Notes: generated by a model from the letters alone, not told the origin. A stretch of 64,000 nt of DNA from Flavobacterium panacis (GCF_024649945.1 NZ_JANKMS010000006.1:248001-312000); one strand, 5' to 3'; counted from the stretch's first letter, positions 9,031 to 17,827 are shown. Made by a program: numbers and translations.

Positions 9031-9537
9031 ATGAATAAAAACTACTCTAATAAACATAAAAGCATCTTTATCCATTTTTTATTAATTGTTTTTTTTGTTA
9101 ATCTTTCAACTGTAAGAGCCCAACAATCGGCTGTTGCAGTTGGAGGAGAATCTTCCGGAGCAGCTGGATCTGTCAGTTTTTCTGTTGGACAGGTATTTTA
9201 TACATCGGCAATAAATAATACAGGAGGAGTGTATAGAGGCGTACAACAACCTTTTAGTATTGATGTCGATTTAGGAATTGATCGTCCTGAAATTGATTTG
9301 TCTTTTCTGGTTTACCCCAATCCAACAACCAATTTTCTGATTCTAAAAGCTCCGGAGAATCTCAATAATAATCTCAACTATCAATTGTATGAGTTATCTG
9401 GAAAAGCTATTTCTAGTAATAGGATAGTAACTAATGAGACTATAATTGACTTTACAAATCTACCCAGTGCTGTTTACTTTCTTCAGGTTTTAGAGGGAAA
9501 TAAAACAGTCAAAAAATTCAAAATAATTAAAAATTAA
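9031..9537 (+). CDS. Secreted protein with T9SS type A sorting domain
   Basis: 168 residues: signal peptide (FIHFLLIVFFVNLSTVRAQ), a short Gly/Ser-rich mature region (AVGGESSGAAGSVSFSVGQ) that is common at the start of Bacteroidetes proteins of this small family, and a C-terminal T9SS type A domain (LVYPNPTTNFLILKA, GKAISSNRI, LPSAVYFLQVLEGNKTVKKF). Type IX secretion carries such proteins across the outer membrane and often anchors them on the surface. It is the first gene of a three-gene run with 12-nt and 4-nt gaps. No enzymatic domain is present, so it is probably a surface or adhesion component. Confidence 0.88.
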   Translation: MNKNYSNKHKSIFIHFLLIVFFVNLSTVRAQQSAVAVGGESSGAAGSVSFSVGQVFYTSAINNTGGVYRGVQQPFSIDVDLGIDRPEIDLSFLVYPNPTTNFLILKAPENLNNNLNYQLYELSGKAISSNRIVTNETIIDFTNLPSAVYFLQVLEGNKTVKKFKIIKN

Positions 9538-9549
9538 TCGATCTAAAAT

Positions 9550-11118
9550 ATGAAACAGCTTTACTTTTTTTTGTTTGCAATACTATTCTTAACAACTGTA
9601 AAAGTGCAGGCGCAGTCTAGTCTGAGCTATCAGGCAGTAGTTCGCAATAGTTCTAATAAACTTATCGAAAACAGTCCAATCGGAATGAAAGTTTCTATTT
9701 TGCAAGGAACAGAAACAGGATTGGTGGTTTATGCAGAAACACATCGTCCAACTTCAAATGCGAATGGTTTAGTGACTGTAGAAATTGGAAATGGTACAAT
9801 AGAAGCAGGTACTTTTTCGGGGATCAATTGGGCAAATGGACCTTATTTTATAAAAACAGAAACCGATCTAAATGGAGGTAGTAATTATACTGTGACAAGT
9901 ACAAATCAGTTTTTGAGTGTTCCTTATGCATTATATGCTTTAAATTCTGGAAGTTCAACAGCTGGTCCGCAAGGAATTCAAGGACTAAAGGGAGATAAAG
10001 GAGACAAAGGTGATCAGGGAGCAATTGGTTTAACTGGTACAGTCGGTGAAAAAGGAGACAAAGGTGATCAAGGAGCAATTGGATTGACTGGTGCTACTGG
10101 ACCAAAAGGAGACAAAGGTAATCAAGGAGCAATTGGATTGACTGGTGTTGCTGGAGCAAAAGGAGACAAAGGTGATCAAGGAGTAATTGGATTAACTGGC
10201 GCTACTGGACCAAAAGGAGACAAAGGTGATCAAGGAGCAATTGGATTGACGGGTACTACTGGACCAAAAGGAGATCAGGGAACAATAGGATTAACTGGAG
10301 CAACTGGCGAAAAAGGAGATCAAGGTATTCAAGGTATACCGGGGATAGCTGGTATTAAAGGAGATAAGGGTGATAAGGGTGATAAGGGAGATAAGGGAGA
10401 TAAAGGAGAAAACGGTGATGTCGTTTTAAATAATGTTCCCAACTTAAAAGTAAATTTAGCAGCTACTACAGTTCCCACAGCGACAGATGATACAAGTAAA
10501 GGTTATGCAGTAGGTTCAAGATGGATTAATGTTTCGACAATGAAAGAGTATGTTTGCGTAAAATCTGGCGCAGGTGCAGCAATTTGGGAAATAACTACAC
10601 CAACTCAAGGTAATCTTCCAGTAGGAACTGAAGGTCAGTTTTTATCGTATAAAAGCGGTAACTGGGTTGCCTCAAATTTGACTTTGACAAGTTTTTCAGG
10701 GATGGCTGGAAGTAACGTGCCTATTAATAATTTGCAGCCTTATTTAGCTTTGAATTTTCAGATTGCTTTATATGGAATATACCCATCACGTAATGGAGCA
10801 GACCCATTTATTGGAGAGATCATATTAACTCCCTACAATTACGAGGTTAGAGATCATGCTTCGTGTAATGGACAGTTACTGTCTGTTAACACAAATTCAG
10901 CTTTATTTTCATTGCTAGGAACCGTTTATGGCGGAAATGGAATGACCACTTTCGCTTTGCCTGATTTGCGAGGAAGAGTTCCAGTTCATATGGGACAAGG
11001 TCCAGGATTACAGCGTTATGAGCTAGGACAACAATCAGGTACTGAAACTACTACTTTATTGCTTTATAATATGCCAGCACATAATCATACTATTACAACG
11101 ACAGTTAATCCGAATTAA
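9550..11118 (+). CDS. Collagen-like repeat protein with phage tail-collar-type domain
   Basis: 522 residues: signal peptide (MKQLYFFLFAILFLTTVKVQAQ), a beta domain (25-135), then 51 uninterrupted Gly-X-Y triplets (residues 139-291) built largely from 18-residue units like GPKGDKGDQGAIGLTGAT. The C-terminal part has tail-collar / microcystin-dependent-protein features (ALFSLLGTVYGGNGMTTFAL, PDLRGRVPVHMGQGPG, NMPAHNHTI). The segment NLQPYLALNFQIALYGIYPS, usually at the end of that domain, stands before it here. It is probably a trimeric extended surface fibre. No phage genes are nearby, so it is not a prophage tail fibre. Confidence 0.88.
   Translation: MKQLYFFLFAILFLTTVKVQAQSSLSYQAVVRNSSNKLIENSPIGMKVSILQGTETGLVVYAETHRPTSNANGLVTVEIGNGTIEAGTFSGINWANGPYFIKTETDLNGGSNYTVTSTNQFLSVPYALYALNSGSSTAGPQGIQGLKGDKGDKGDQGAIGLTGTVGEKGDKGDQGAIGLTGATGPKGDKGNQGAIGLTGVAGAKGDKGDQGVIGLTGATGPKGDKGDQGAIGLTGTTGPKGDQGTIGLTGATGEKGDQGIQGIPGIAGIKGDKGDKGDKGDKGDKGENGDVVLNNVPNLKVNLAATTVPTATDDTSKGYAVGSRWINVSTMKEYVCVKSGAGAAIWEITTPTQGNLPVGTEGQFLSYKSGNWVASNLTLTSFSGMAGSNVPINNLQPYLALNFQIALYGIYPSRNGADPFIGEIILTPYNYEVRDHASCNGQLLSVNTNSALFSLLGTVYGGNGMTTFALPDLRGRVPVHMGQGPGLQRYELGQQSGTETTTLLLYNMPAHNHTITTTVNPN
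9964..10422 (+). repeat. Tandem 54-bp repeats encoding collagen Gly-X-Y units
   Basis: Five or six near-identical 54-bp units, with one 45-bp variant, are followed by a run of GGAGATAAG/GGTGATAAG-type 9-mers (10363-10410). All changes in unit number stay in frame, so slippage would alter stalk length but not break the gene. Confidence 0.85.
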
Positions 11119-11122
11119 TTAC

Positions 11123-12871
11123 ATGAAAATATTTTTTTTAATTTACTGCATTTTTTTTAGTAGTTTTCATGCTTTACCTGCGGTTTCGGCTGCAGGTATT
11201 TTTAGCAATAGAAATGCTGCTGATTCTATTAAAGATTCGGATAAATCTAAAAATGATTCGTTCTGGTATTTGAATGCTATTGGAATTCGTCAAGTTAAAA
11301 AAGAACCTAATGTTACAAAACCGATTGTTATTGCTGTTATAGATGATGGCTTCCGTTTGACACATTCAGAAATTGCTCCTTTTTGGTATCAAAATACTTT
11401 AGATTCGAAAAACTCTTTTGATGACGATGCCAATGGTTATAAAGACGATGTTATGGGTTGGGACATATCCGATAATGATGCAGATGTAAGACCACCAAAT
11501 GATCAATTAAAGACCTATTACCACGGAACCTATATTTCGGGAATAATTGCTAAAACATTAAAAGGATGTTATGGCGAGAAAGCGTCAGATTATTTCAAAA
11601 TTCTTCCGATAAAAGCAATCGAAGATCGCGCGCAACAAACGTATATAAAAGATGGTTATAAAGCCTTTGAATATGCGATTGCCATGAAAGCTGATATAAT
11701 TTGTTGTGCTTGGGGAAGTAACGTAATAAAACCTGAAGAAAAAGAATTAGTCAAAAAAGCAACAGATGCTGGAATTCTGGTAATATCAGCAGCTGGAAAT
11801 TTTTCGAATAGAATGGATTATTATCCTGCTTCATTAGAAAACGTTATGGCAGTTGGAGCGGTTGATTCTTCAAATAAAAAAACAACTATTTCTAATTTTG
11901 GAAAATTCGTAGATTTTTCAGCGCCTGGAGAATCTATTTATGGAGCTTCTTCTACCGATGATAATGGTTTTATTGAAAATAAAGGGACTTCGCCCGCAAC
12001 CGCAATCGCAACCGCAGCTACAGCATTGTTGAAGGTGAATTTTCCTGAAAAAAGCAGTGTAGAAATAGAAGAGATTTTAATGGGAACATCACTTTCTAAT
12101 CAGGATTTAAAGTATTCTGGTAAATTAGGAGCAGGGACAATCAATTTTAAGAATATAATCGATTTTATAGAAAACGACAAAAACGTTTCTTCTCTTTTTG
12201 ATTCGGCAAAACAAAAAGGTTTTATCACTTTCGAAAATGAGAAAAAAAATATTCAGAATTGGAAAATTAATCTATTGGGAGATAATCTCGGAATTGCTTT
12301 TAATTTAAAAGAAATAAAAGGTGATTTTAAAAATGCTATTCTGAGATTTAAAAGTGGTAATCATAATCCGATAGATATTAAATTGAATGAATGGAAAAAG
12401 GATCGTCCGGTTGTAATTAGCGATTCAAATGTAAATGTTGAATTTATAGCAAACAACGCATCCAAAAAAGCCAGTTTTAAATTGTTTTATGAGGTTTTAC
12501 CATTGAACAGAAGTACGTTGTATTGTAACGGAACCAATTATATTACAGAGTTAAGTGGAGAAGTAAGCGACGGAAGCGGAGAAAAAAACGACTACACTGA
12601 AGGCTGCGATTGTAAGTGGCAGATTACTGTTCCAGAAGGATATCGAATTTCGATCGCTTTTACAGAAATGAATACGGAAGAAAAAATAGATAATGTTTTT
12701 TTATTTGATGGAGAATATGCTATTCCCGAATATGCTATTGCTCGATTTAGTGGTACAACTTTGCCCCCAATTGTTGTATCCAGAACCAATAAGGTTTTGA
12801 TTTGGTTTAATACCGATGGTAAAAACAATATGAAAGGCTGGAAATTGATTTATCAAGCCGTGAAAATTTAG
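11123..12871 (+). CDS. S8 family (subtilisin-like) serine protease with C-terminal CUB-like domain
   Basis: 582 residues with a signal peptide (to about VSAAG). The catalytic triad is visible: Asp74 in AVIDDGF, His134 in YYHGTYISGI and Ser290 in NKGTSPATAIA; the oxyanion Asn is in SAAGNFSNR. The Ser motif lacks the usual GTSMAxP proline. A degenerate beta region follows (about 350-460), then a CUB-like module (about 465-580) with paired cysteines (CNGTNY, EGCDCKW) and RISIAFTEMNTEE. It starts 4 nt after the collagen-like gene, so the three genes probably form one operon. The protease may process the surface fibre or its cargo; that is inference. Confidence 0.9.
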   Translation: MKIFFLIYCIFFSSFHALPAVSAAGIFSNRNAADSIKDSDKSKNDSFWYLNAIGIRQVKKEPNVTKPIVIAVIDDGFRLTHSEIAPFWYQNTLDSKNSFDDDANGYKDDVMGWDISDNDADVRPPNDQLKTYYHGTYISGIIAKTLKGCYGEKASDYFKILPIKAIEDRAQQTYIKDGYKAFEYAIAMKADIICCAWGSNVIKPEEKELVKKATDAGILVISAAGNFSNRMDYYPASLENVMAVGAVDSSNKKTTISNFGKFVDFSAPGESIYGASSTDDNGFIENKGTSPATAIATAATALLKVNFPEKSSVEIEEILMGTSLSNQDLKYSGKLGAGTINFKNIIDFIENDKNVSSLFDSAKQKGFITFENEKKNIQNWKINLLGDNLGIAFNLKEIKGDFKNAILRFKSGNHNPIDIKLNEWKKDRPVVISDSNVNVEFIANNASKKASFKLFYEVLPLNRSTLYCNGTNYITELSGEVSDGSGEKNDYTEGCDCKWQITVPEGYRISIAFTEMNTEEKIDNVFLFDGEYAIPEYAIARFSGTTLPPIVVSRTNKVLIWFNTDGKNNMKGWKLIYQAVKI

Positions 12872-12895
12872 TCCAAAACTAATTATTTCCAATGT

Positions 12896-12928
12896 AAAAA
12901 GTCTGTTTGTAAAAGCAGACTTTTTTTG
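12896..12928 (+). terminator. Rho-independent terminator after the protease operon
   Basis: AAAAGTCTG (12897-12905) pairs with CAGACTTTT (12916-12924) around a 10-nt loop and runs straight into a T tract. Confidence 0.8.
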
Positions 12929-13255
12929 TTTGCACTCATGAATTGAGAGACAATTTATTTTGTTTATTTTATCTCTTAAATTTTGTAATTCTACCATTGC
13001 AATTTTCTTTTTCTGACGTTTTTCAACTTTATATTTATTTTGATAAGAATTAATAACAATTTGAACGTTTTTGAAGTATTTGCAAAAAAAAATAATGATG
13101 CTAAGAAAATGGTTAGGATTGTAATGGATTGTTTTTAAAAAAGTTGCATTTTGTTTTTTAGAAAATACGAAGATTTGTTATTTAGAATAATTATTAATAG
13201 ATGATGCTTTTTTCTTTTGAATTGAATCTTCAAAATGCTGTTTTTTAAAATGACC

Positions 13256-13424
13256 TGTTGATAACTGTTTTGGAAATTGCATTATAAATGATGACTTTTT
13301 GATGTTGATAACTTAACATTAATTTTTAGGAAATACCTAGTTCATTGAGAATTACATGAGATTGTTTTGGTGTTGATAAAATTTATAAGATCTCTAAATT
13401 TCGAGGTTTTAAAACTGTTGATAA
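13256..13424 (+). promoter_or_regulatory. Four TGTTGATAA boxes in the nrdB upstream region
   Basis: TGTTGATAA occurs at 13256-13264, 13303-13311, 13371-13379 and 13416-13424, all in the same orientation. Its complement TTATCAACA differs by one base from the DnaA box TTATCCACA. In Escherichia coli the nrdAB promoter is a known DnaA target. A link to DnaA here is a hypothesis, since TGTTGATAA is not rare in AT-rich DNA. Confidence 0.4.
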
Positions 13425-13473
13425 TTGGATGGATTTTTAACATCTAAAACTAGACAAAACAGGAACTGGAGGT

Positions 13474-13481
13474 TAAATTTG
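13474..13481 (+). promoter_or_regulatory. nrdB promoter -7 element
   Basis: TAAATTTG matches the Bacteroidetes TAnnTTTG consensus 86 bp before the nrdB ATG. No -33 TTTG is seen at normal spacing, so the promoter may need an activator. Confidence 0.5.
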
Positions 13482-13566
13482 TAATTATAGAAATCACGCC
13501 AATCCGACCCCCAAATTTGAGCGCTCGTTTTTCTATGTCAATTTTGTCACTTAAAACTCTATATAT

Positions 13567-14541
13567 ATGTCAATTTTCGATAAAAGAATCAATTATAAAC
13601 CTTTCGAGTATCCGGAGGTTCTGCAATTTACCGAAGCAATTAATAAAGCGTACTGGGTACACACCGAAGTAGATTTTACTGCAGATACACAAGATTTTCA
13701 TGCACATTTAAATGATGCTGAAAAAACAGCTATCAAAAATAGTTTGTTGGCTATTGCACAGATTGAGGTAGCTGTAAAAAGTTTTTGGGGAAATATATAC
13801 GAGCATTTTCCAAAACCAGAATTCAATGGATTGGGAACTACTTTTGCAGAATGCGAATTCAGACATTCTGAAGCATATTCTCGTTTATTAGAAGTTTTAG
13901 GATATAATGATGAATTCGAAAGACTTTTAGATGTACCTGTAGTTCGCAGACGTGTAGATTATCTTTCGAATGTATTGAAAGATACTAAATCTCAGGATAA
14001 CAGAAAATACATGGTTTCGCTGATTTTATTTAGTATTTTGATTGAAAACGTTTCGTTGTTCAGCCAGTTTGCTATTCTATTATCATTCACAAGATTCAAA
14101 GGATACATGAAAAATGTGAGTAATATTATTGCATGGACTTCAATTGACGAGCAGATTCATGCCAATGGCGGAATTTACATCATCAACAAAATCCGTGAAG
14201 AATTCCCTGAATATTTTGATGCCGACACTTTAGAACTAATTAGAGAAACGGTTAGAGAATCAATTACTGTTGAAGCAGATATTCTGGATTGGATTTTTGA
14301 AGATGGTGCTGTAGAAACCATTAATAAAGAAGATTTAGTGAACTTCATGAAATTTAGAATTGACGAAAGTTTGAAACAAATCAATATCGAAACTATTTTT
14401 AATGTTTCACCAGATGAGTATTCAAAAATGACTTGGTTTGAAGAAGAAGTTTTTGCAAACAGTTTAGATGATTTCTTTGCTAAGCGCCCAGTTGAATATA
14501 CAAAACACGATAAAAGCATAACAGCAAACGATCTTTTCTAA
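13567..14541 (+). CDS. nrdB: Class I ribonucleotide reductase, small (radical-generating) subunit
   Basis: 324 residues, full length for the family. Iron ligands and radical tyrosine are visible: FAECEFRHSEAYSRLL contains the E-x-x-H pair and, four residues on, the tyrosine that carries the stable radical. Downstream ligands are in LIENVSLFSQF and TSIDEQIHANGG (E-x-x-H). The C-terminus ends DKSITANDLF, in keeping with the acidic tail that docks on the large subunit. It houses the diferric-tyrosyl cofactor needed for making dNTPs. There is no ATP-cone at the N-terminus. nrdA follows after 18 nt in the same operon. The start is the only ATG before the conserved FDKRINYKPF. Confidence 0.97.
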   Translation: MSIFDKRINYKPFEYPEVLQFTEAINKAYWVHTEVDFTADTQDFHAHLNDAEKTAIKNSLLAIAQIEVAVKSFWGNIYEHFPKPEFNGLGTTFAECEFRHSEAYSRLLEVLGYNDEFERLLDVPVVRRRVDYLSNVLKDTKSQDNRKYMVSLILFSILIENVSLFSQFAILLSFTRFKGYMKNVSNIIAWTSIDEQIHANGGIYIINKIREEFPEYFDADTLELIRETVRESITVEADILDWIFEDGAVETINKEDLVNFMKFRIDESLKQINIETIFNVSPDEYSKMTWFEEEVFANSLDDFFAKRPVEYTKHDKSITANDLF

Positions 14542-14559
14542 TACAAGCCCAGAATACAT

Positions 14560-16254
14560 ATGAATACGATAGACACAAACCCAGCAAATAATTTTGAAAC
14601 ACAAAATGATACCAAAATGTGGTGGAAAAACTCTGAAAGTGAGCAGATTTTAAACCGCGGATATCTTTTGAAAGGAGAGACAGTAGAAGGTGCAATTGAC
14701 AGAATTTGTACTGCTGCTGCAAAAAGACTTTATAAACCAGAGTTGAAAGAGTCTTTTATGGAAATGATTGAAAGAGGCTGGATGAGTATCAGTTCACCGG
14801 TTTGGGCTAATATGGGAACAGAAAGAGGATTGCCAATTTCTTGTTTTAATGTTCACGTTCCAGATAAGATTGAGGGAATTACACATAAACTCGGAGAAGT
14901 AATTATGCAGACTAAAATCGGAGGTGGAACTTCTGGTTATTTTGGTGAATTACGTGAGCGTGGAAGTGCTGTAACAGACAACGGAAAGAGTAGTGGAGCG
15001 GTAAGTTTTATGAAGCTTTTTGATACAGCAATGGATACGATTTCTCAAGGTGGAGTTCGTCGTGGCGCATTTGCAGCTTATTTAGATGTAGATCACCCAG
15101 ATATTGAAGAGTTTTTAAAAATTAAAAGTATCGGAAACCCAATTCAAAACTTGTTTACTGGAATCTGTGTACCAGATTATTGGATGCAGGAAATGATTGA
15201 TGGTGATACTGAAAAAAGACAAGTTTGGGCTAAAGTTTTAGAAAGCCGTCAACAAAAAGGATTGCCTTATATTTTCTTTAGTGATAACGTAAATAAAAAC
15301 AAACCTCAGGTTTATAAAGATCAGAATTTAAGAATCAACGCAAGTAACTTGTGTAGTGAGATTATGCTTCCGTCCACACATGACGAATCATTTATTTGCT
15401 GTCTTTCTTCTATGAACTTAGAATTATATGATGAATGGAAAGATACTGAAGCAGTAAAATTAGCGATCTTTTTCTTAGATGCTGTTCTACAGGAATTCAT
15501 CGAAAAAACAGAAGGGAACTATTACCTTTCTGCTGCTAACAAATTTGCTAAAAGACACCGTGCACTTGGTTTAGGAGTTTTAGGATGGCATTCTTACTTG
15601 CAAAAAAATATGATTCCGTTTGAAGGAATGGAAGCTAAAATGAAAACTACAGAAATTTTCAAACATATCAGCGACAAAGCCGATAAAGCAAGTCAGGAAT
15701 TAGCGAGAATTTATGGTGAACCAGAATTGTTAAAAGGTTACGGAAGACGTAATACTACAACAATGGCCATTGCTCCAACAACTTCATCTTCTGCTATTTT
15801 AGGACAAACTTCTCCAGGGATTGAACCTTTCAGCAGTAATTATTACAAAGCTGGATTGAGTAAAGGAAATTTCATGCGTAAAAACAAATACCTTAAAAAA
15901 CTATTAGAAGAAAAAGGTTTAGATAACGAGGAAGTTTGGAGAGGAATTATGCTAAATGGAGGAAGTGTTCAACATATGGAACAATTGACTCAGGAAGAAA
16001 AAGATGTTTTTAAAACTTTTAAAGAAATCAGTCAATTAGAAATTGTACAACAAGCAGGAATTCGTCAAAAATTCGTAGATCAGGGACAAAGTTTAAATCT
16101 TAATATTCCAGCAGAATTGGCAATTAAAGATGTTAACCGTTTAATGATCGAAGCTTGGCAACAAGGAGTTAAAAGTTTATACTACCAAAGAAGTCAAAGT
16201 GTTTCTAAAGAATTAGTAACGAGTCTTGTTTCTTGCAGTAGTTGTGAATCATAA
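14560..16254 (+). CDS. nrdA: Class I ribonucleotide reductase, large (catalytic) subunit, short form without ATP-cone
   Basis: 564 residues, well below the roughly 700-800 of forms with an ATP-cone. Catalytic cysteines are in LPISCFNVHV and ASNLCSEIMLP, the redox partner is around FICCLSSMNLEL, the radical-transfer tyrosine pair is in KSLYYQRSQS, and the C-terminal thiol pair is CSSC five residues from the end. Substrate-binding sequence MAIAPTTSSSAILGQTSPGI is intact. It reduces ribonucleoside diphosphates with electrons from thioredoxin or glutaredoxin. The sequence starts about 20 residues before conserved helices, so the ATP/dATP activity switch seems absent from both subunits. Confidence 0.96.
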   Translation: MNTIDTNPANNFETQNDTKMWWKNSESEQILNRGYLLKGETVEGAIDRICTAAAKRLYKPELKESFMEMIERGWMSISSPVWANMGTERGLPISCFNVHVPDKIEGITHKLGEVIMQTKIGGGTSGYFGELRERGSAVTDNGKSSGAVSFMKLFDTAMDTISQGGVRRGAFAAYLDVDHPDIEEFLKIKSIGNPIQNLFTGICVPDYWMQEMIDGDTEKRQVWAKVLESRQQKGLPYIFFSDNVNKNKPQVYKDQNLRINASNLCSEIMLPSTHDESFICCLSSMNLELYDEWKDTEAVKLAIFFLDAVLQEFIEKTEGNYYLSAANKFAKRHRALGLGVLGWHSYLQKNMIPFEGMEAKMKTTEIFKHISDKADKASQELARIYGEPELLKGYGRRNTTTMAIAPTTSSSAILGQTSPGIEPFSSNYYKAGLSKGNFMRKNKYLKKLLEEKGLDNEEVWRGIMLNGGSVQHMEQLTQEEKDVFKTFKEISQLEIVQQAGIRQKFVDQGQSLNLNIPAELAIKDVNRLMIEAWQQGVKSLYYQRSQSVSKELVTSLVSCSSCES

Positions 16255-16263
16255 AAAAAATCA

Positions 16264-16298
16264 AAAGCCGAATCTGAATGAGATTCGGCTTTTTTATT
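16264..16298 (+). terminator. Terminator of nrdBA
   Basis: AAAAGCCGAATCT (from 16264) pairs with AGATTCGGCTTTT around a GAATG loop and is followed by T residues. Confidence 0.85.
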
Positions 16299-16305
16299 TG
16301 ATTTT

Positions 16306-16452
16306 TACCGCAAAGATTTACTCGCAAAGAAGCGCAAAGGATTTCACGCAGATTTTAAAAGATTTAAGCTGATTAAGACAGATATGAATTTAATTAAATT
16401 CGTGAATTCGTGGCTAAAAAAAAACTTAATGTCTTAGTGTCTCAGCGGCTAA
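16306..16452. repeat. Degenerate Flavobacterium intergenic repeat
   Basis: The stretch has the pattern ACCGCAAAGATTTACTCGCA ... GCGCAAAGG ... CACGCAGATTTTAAAAG ... GTGTCTCAGCGGC, with short motifs repeated within it. I recognise this style of non-coding filler from other Flavobacterium genomes. It has no coding potential. Confidence 0.45.
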
Positions 16453-16460
16453 AAAAAAAA

Positions 16461-17033
16461 TCAAACCTTAGACTTCAATCGACTCAAAGTTTCTTGGGAA
16501 ATATTAATATAAGAAGCCACAATTTTATTTGGCAATCTTTTCACAATTGCAGGATTTATTTTCAAAAGCTGATGGTATCTTTCCAAAGCATCCATAGTGG
16601 TAAATGACATCAAACGATTAGCATTATTCACATAAGCTTTCTCTAAATAATTGCTGTAAAACTCCCGCCATTGCGGAATGATTTTCATTAAATGATTAAA
16701 ATCTTCATGCGAAATAGTCAATAGTTCCGATTTTTCAATCACCTGAATATTTTCGACTGAAGGTTTTTTGGTTATAAAGCTAACTAATGCAGTTGCAAAT
16801 TGATTTTCAAAAGCAATATATCGGGTAACATCTTTCCCTTCTTCATTAATAAAAAATATTCTGAGACAGCCTTTCCCAACAAAAAAAGTCTGCTGACTGA
16901 TTTGTCCTTGAGCCAAAAGCAATTCGTTTTTGGTTTTCTTTAAAGGTTTAAAATAGGAGAGAATCGTGTTTAAATCTTCGTCAGAAACTTCAATACTTTT
17001 TTTGATGTAATTGCTAAGCTGTTCGTATATCAT
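16461..17033 (-). CDS. Crp/Fnr family transcriptional regulator
   Basis: 190 residues. The N-terminal two thirds is a cyclic-nucleotide-binding-type jelly roll (LLLAQGQISQQTFFVGKGCL, EGKDVTRYIAFENQFATALV). The C-terminus has a winged-helix recognition segment (NKIVASYINISQETLSRLKS). No cysteine cluster for an Fe-S centre is present, so it is not a canonical oxygen-sensing Fnr. The gene begins 3 nt after ribB ends, on the same strand, so the two are likely co-transcribed. The effector is unknown. Confidence 0.9.
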   Translation of the reverse strand: MIYEQLSNYIKKSIEVSDEDLNTILSYFKPLKKTKNELLLAQGQISQQTFFVGKGCLRIFFINEEGKDVTRYIAFENQFATALVSFITKKPSVENIQVIEKSELLTISHEDFNHLMKIIPQWREFYSNYLEKAYVNNANRLMSFTTMDALERYHQLLKINPAIVKRLPNKIVASYINISQETLSRLKSKV

Positions 17034-17036
17034 TTT

Positions 17037-17699
17037 TTAGTTATAATCTCTCACGAATTTACGGTAATAGATAATATCTTCAATAGATAAAACAATTAAA
17101 TCGTGTTGTTGCGCAAAGCTAATAATTTCGTTTAACTTAGCCATTGAACCGTCTTCGTTCATTAGTTCGCAAAGAACAGCTTCGGGTTGTAAACCTGCTA
17201 ATTTCATTAAATCAACGCTTCCTTCAGTGTGGCCGCTTCGTCCTAAAACGCCATTATCGTTTGCTCTAAGCGGGAAAATATGTCCGGGTCTTGCTAAGTT
17301 TTCTGGTTTTGCATTTCGTGCAATCGCAGTTTTGATAGTAGTAATTCGATCCTGTGCCGAAACTCCGGTTGTAACTCCTTTTTTAGCTTCGATTGTTATG
17401 GTAAAAGGCGTTTGAAAACTACTGGTGTTTTCTTGTACCATGTATGGAAGTTCCAATTTGTCTGCTTTTTCATTGGTTAAACAAAGACAGACAATTCCGC
17501 TGCATTCACGAATCATTAAAGCCATATCTTGAACATTCATCTGATGAGCAGAAAATATAAGATCGCCTTCATTTTCACGGTTTTCATCATCAGTAACCAA
17601 AACTCCTTTTCCGTTTTTAAGTTGTTCTAATGCATTTTCGACACGCTCTTTGCTTGTAATTCCAAATTGCATCAACGGACTTATTTCTGTATTTATCAT
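17037..17699 (-). CDS. ribB: 3,4-dihydroxy-2-butanone-4-phosphate synthase
   Basis: 220 residues, the usual size of a stand-alone RibB rather than the RibBA fusion. Active-site sequences are intact: [17 protein letters not shown] (acidic metal ligands), [25 protein letters not shown] and [18 protein letters not shown] with the catalytic His, then NEDGSMAKL. It converts ribulose 5-phosphate to the four-carbon precursor of riboflavin. There is no FMN riboswitch-like element in the 149 nt upstream. Pairing with a Crp-type regulator is noteworthy because this region also carries flavin-dependent reductases. Confidence 0.96.
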   Translation of the reverse strand: MINTEISPLMQFGITSKERVENALEQLKNGKGVLVTDDENRENEGDLIFSAHQMNVQDMALMIRECSGIVCLCLTNEKADKLELPYMVQENTSSFQTPFTITIEAKKGVTTGVSAQDRITTIKTAIARNAKPENLARPGHIFPLRANDNGVLGRSGHTEGSVDLMKLAGLQPEAVLCELMNEDGSMAKLNEIISFAQQHDLIVLSIEDIIYYRKFVRDYN

Positions 17700-17797
17700 T
17701 TTATGATTTTTAAAAATAATTGAAAATCAAATGTACAGTTGTCTAGAATGAAAAAGTTTGATATAAGTCAATAAATCAGGTTTGTTTGAAAAAGAAA

Positions 17798-17827
17798 ACC
17801 TCCAAATCAGTTATAGAATTTGGAGGT
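17798..17827. terminator. Hairpin downstream of the siderophore receptor
   Basis: ACCTCCAAAT (17798-17807) and ATTTGGAGGT (17818-17827) are perfect complements around a 10-nt loop. On the minus strand the stem is followed by TTTCTTTTTC, fitting a terminator for the receptor gene. Confidence 0.7.

Larger units (their letters stand above)
12929..13566. other. Long AT-rich gap upstream of nrdB
   Basis: About 640 nt without an ORF. It holds four TGTTGATAA motifs (13256-13424) and a TAAATTTG -7 element (13474-13481), reported separately. The stretch 12990-13250 is strongly A/T-rich and shows no gene or clear hairpin. Confidence 0.6.

Noticed and set aside
9964..10422. Regular repeats that could suggest a CRISPR array
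   Set aside because: The repeats are contiguous, in frame and encode Gly-X-Y triplets; there are no unique spacers.
10690..11118. Phage tail fibre, suggesting a prophage
   Set aside because: No capsid, terminase, lysis or other phage genes are nearby, and the protein has a signal peptide and a collagen stalk.
13256..13424. A chromosomal origin of replication
   Set aside because: There is no dnaA gene or other origin-linked gene, and the boxes lie directly before nrdBA, so promoter control is the simpler reading.
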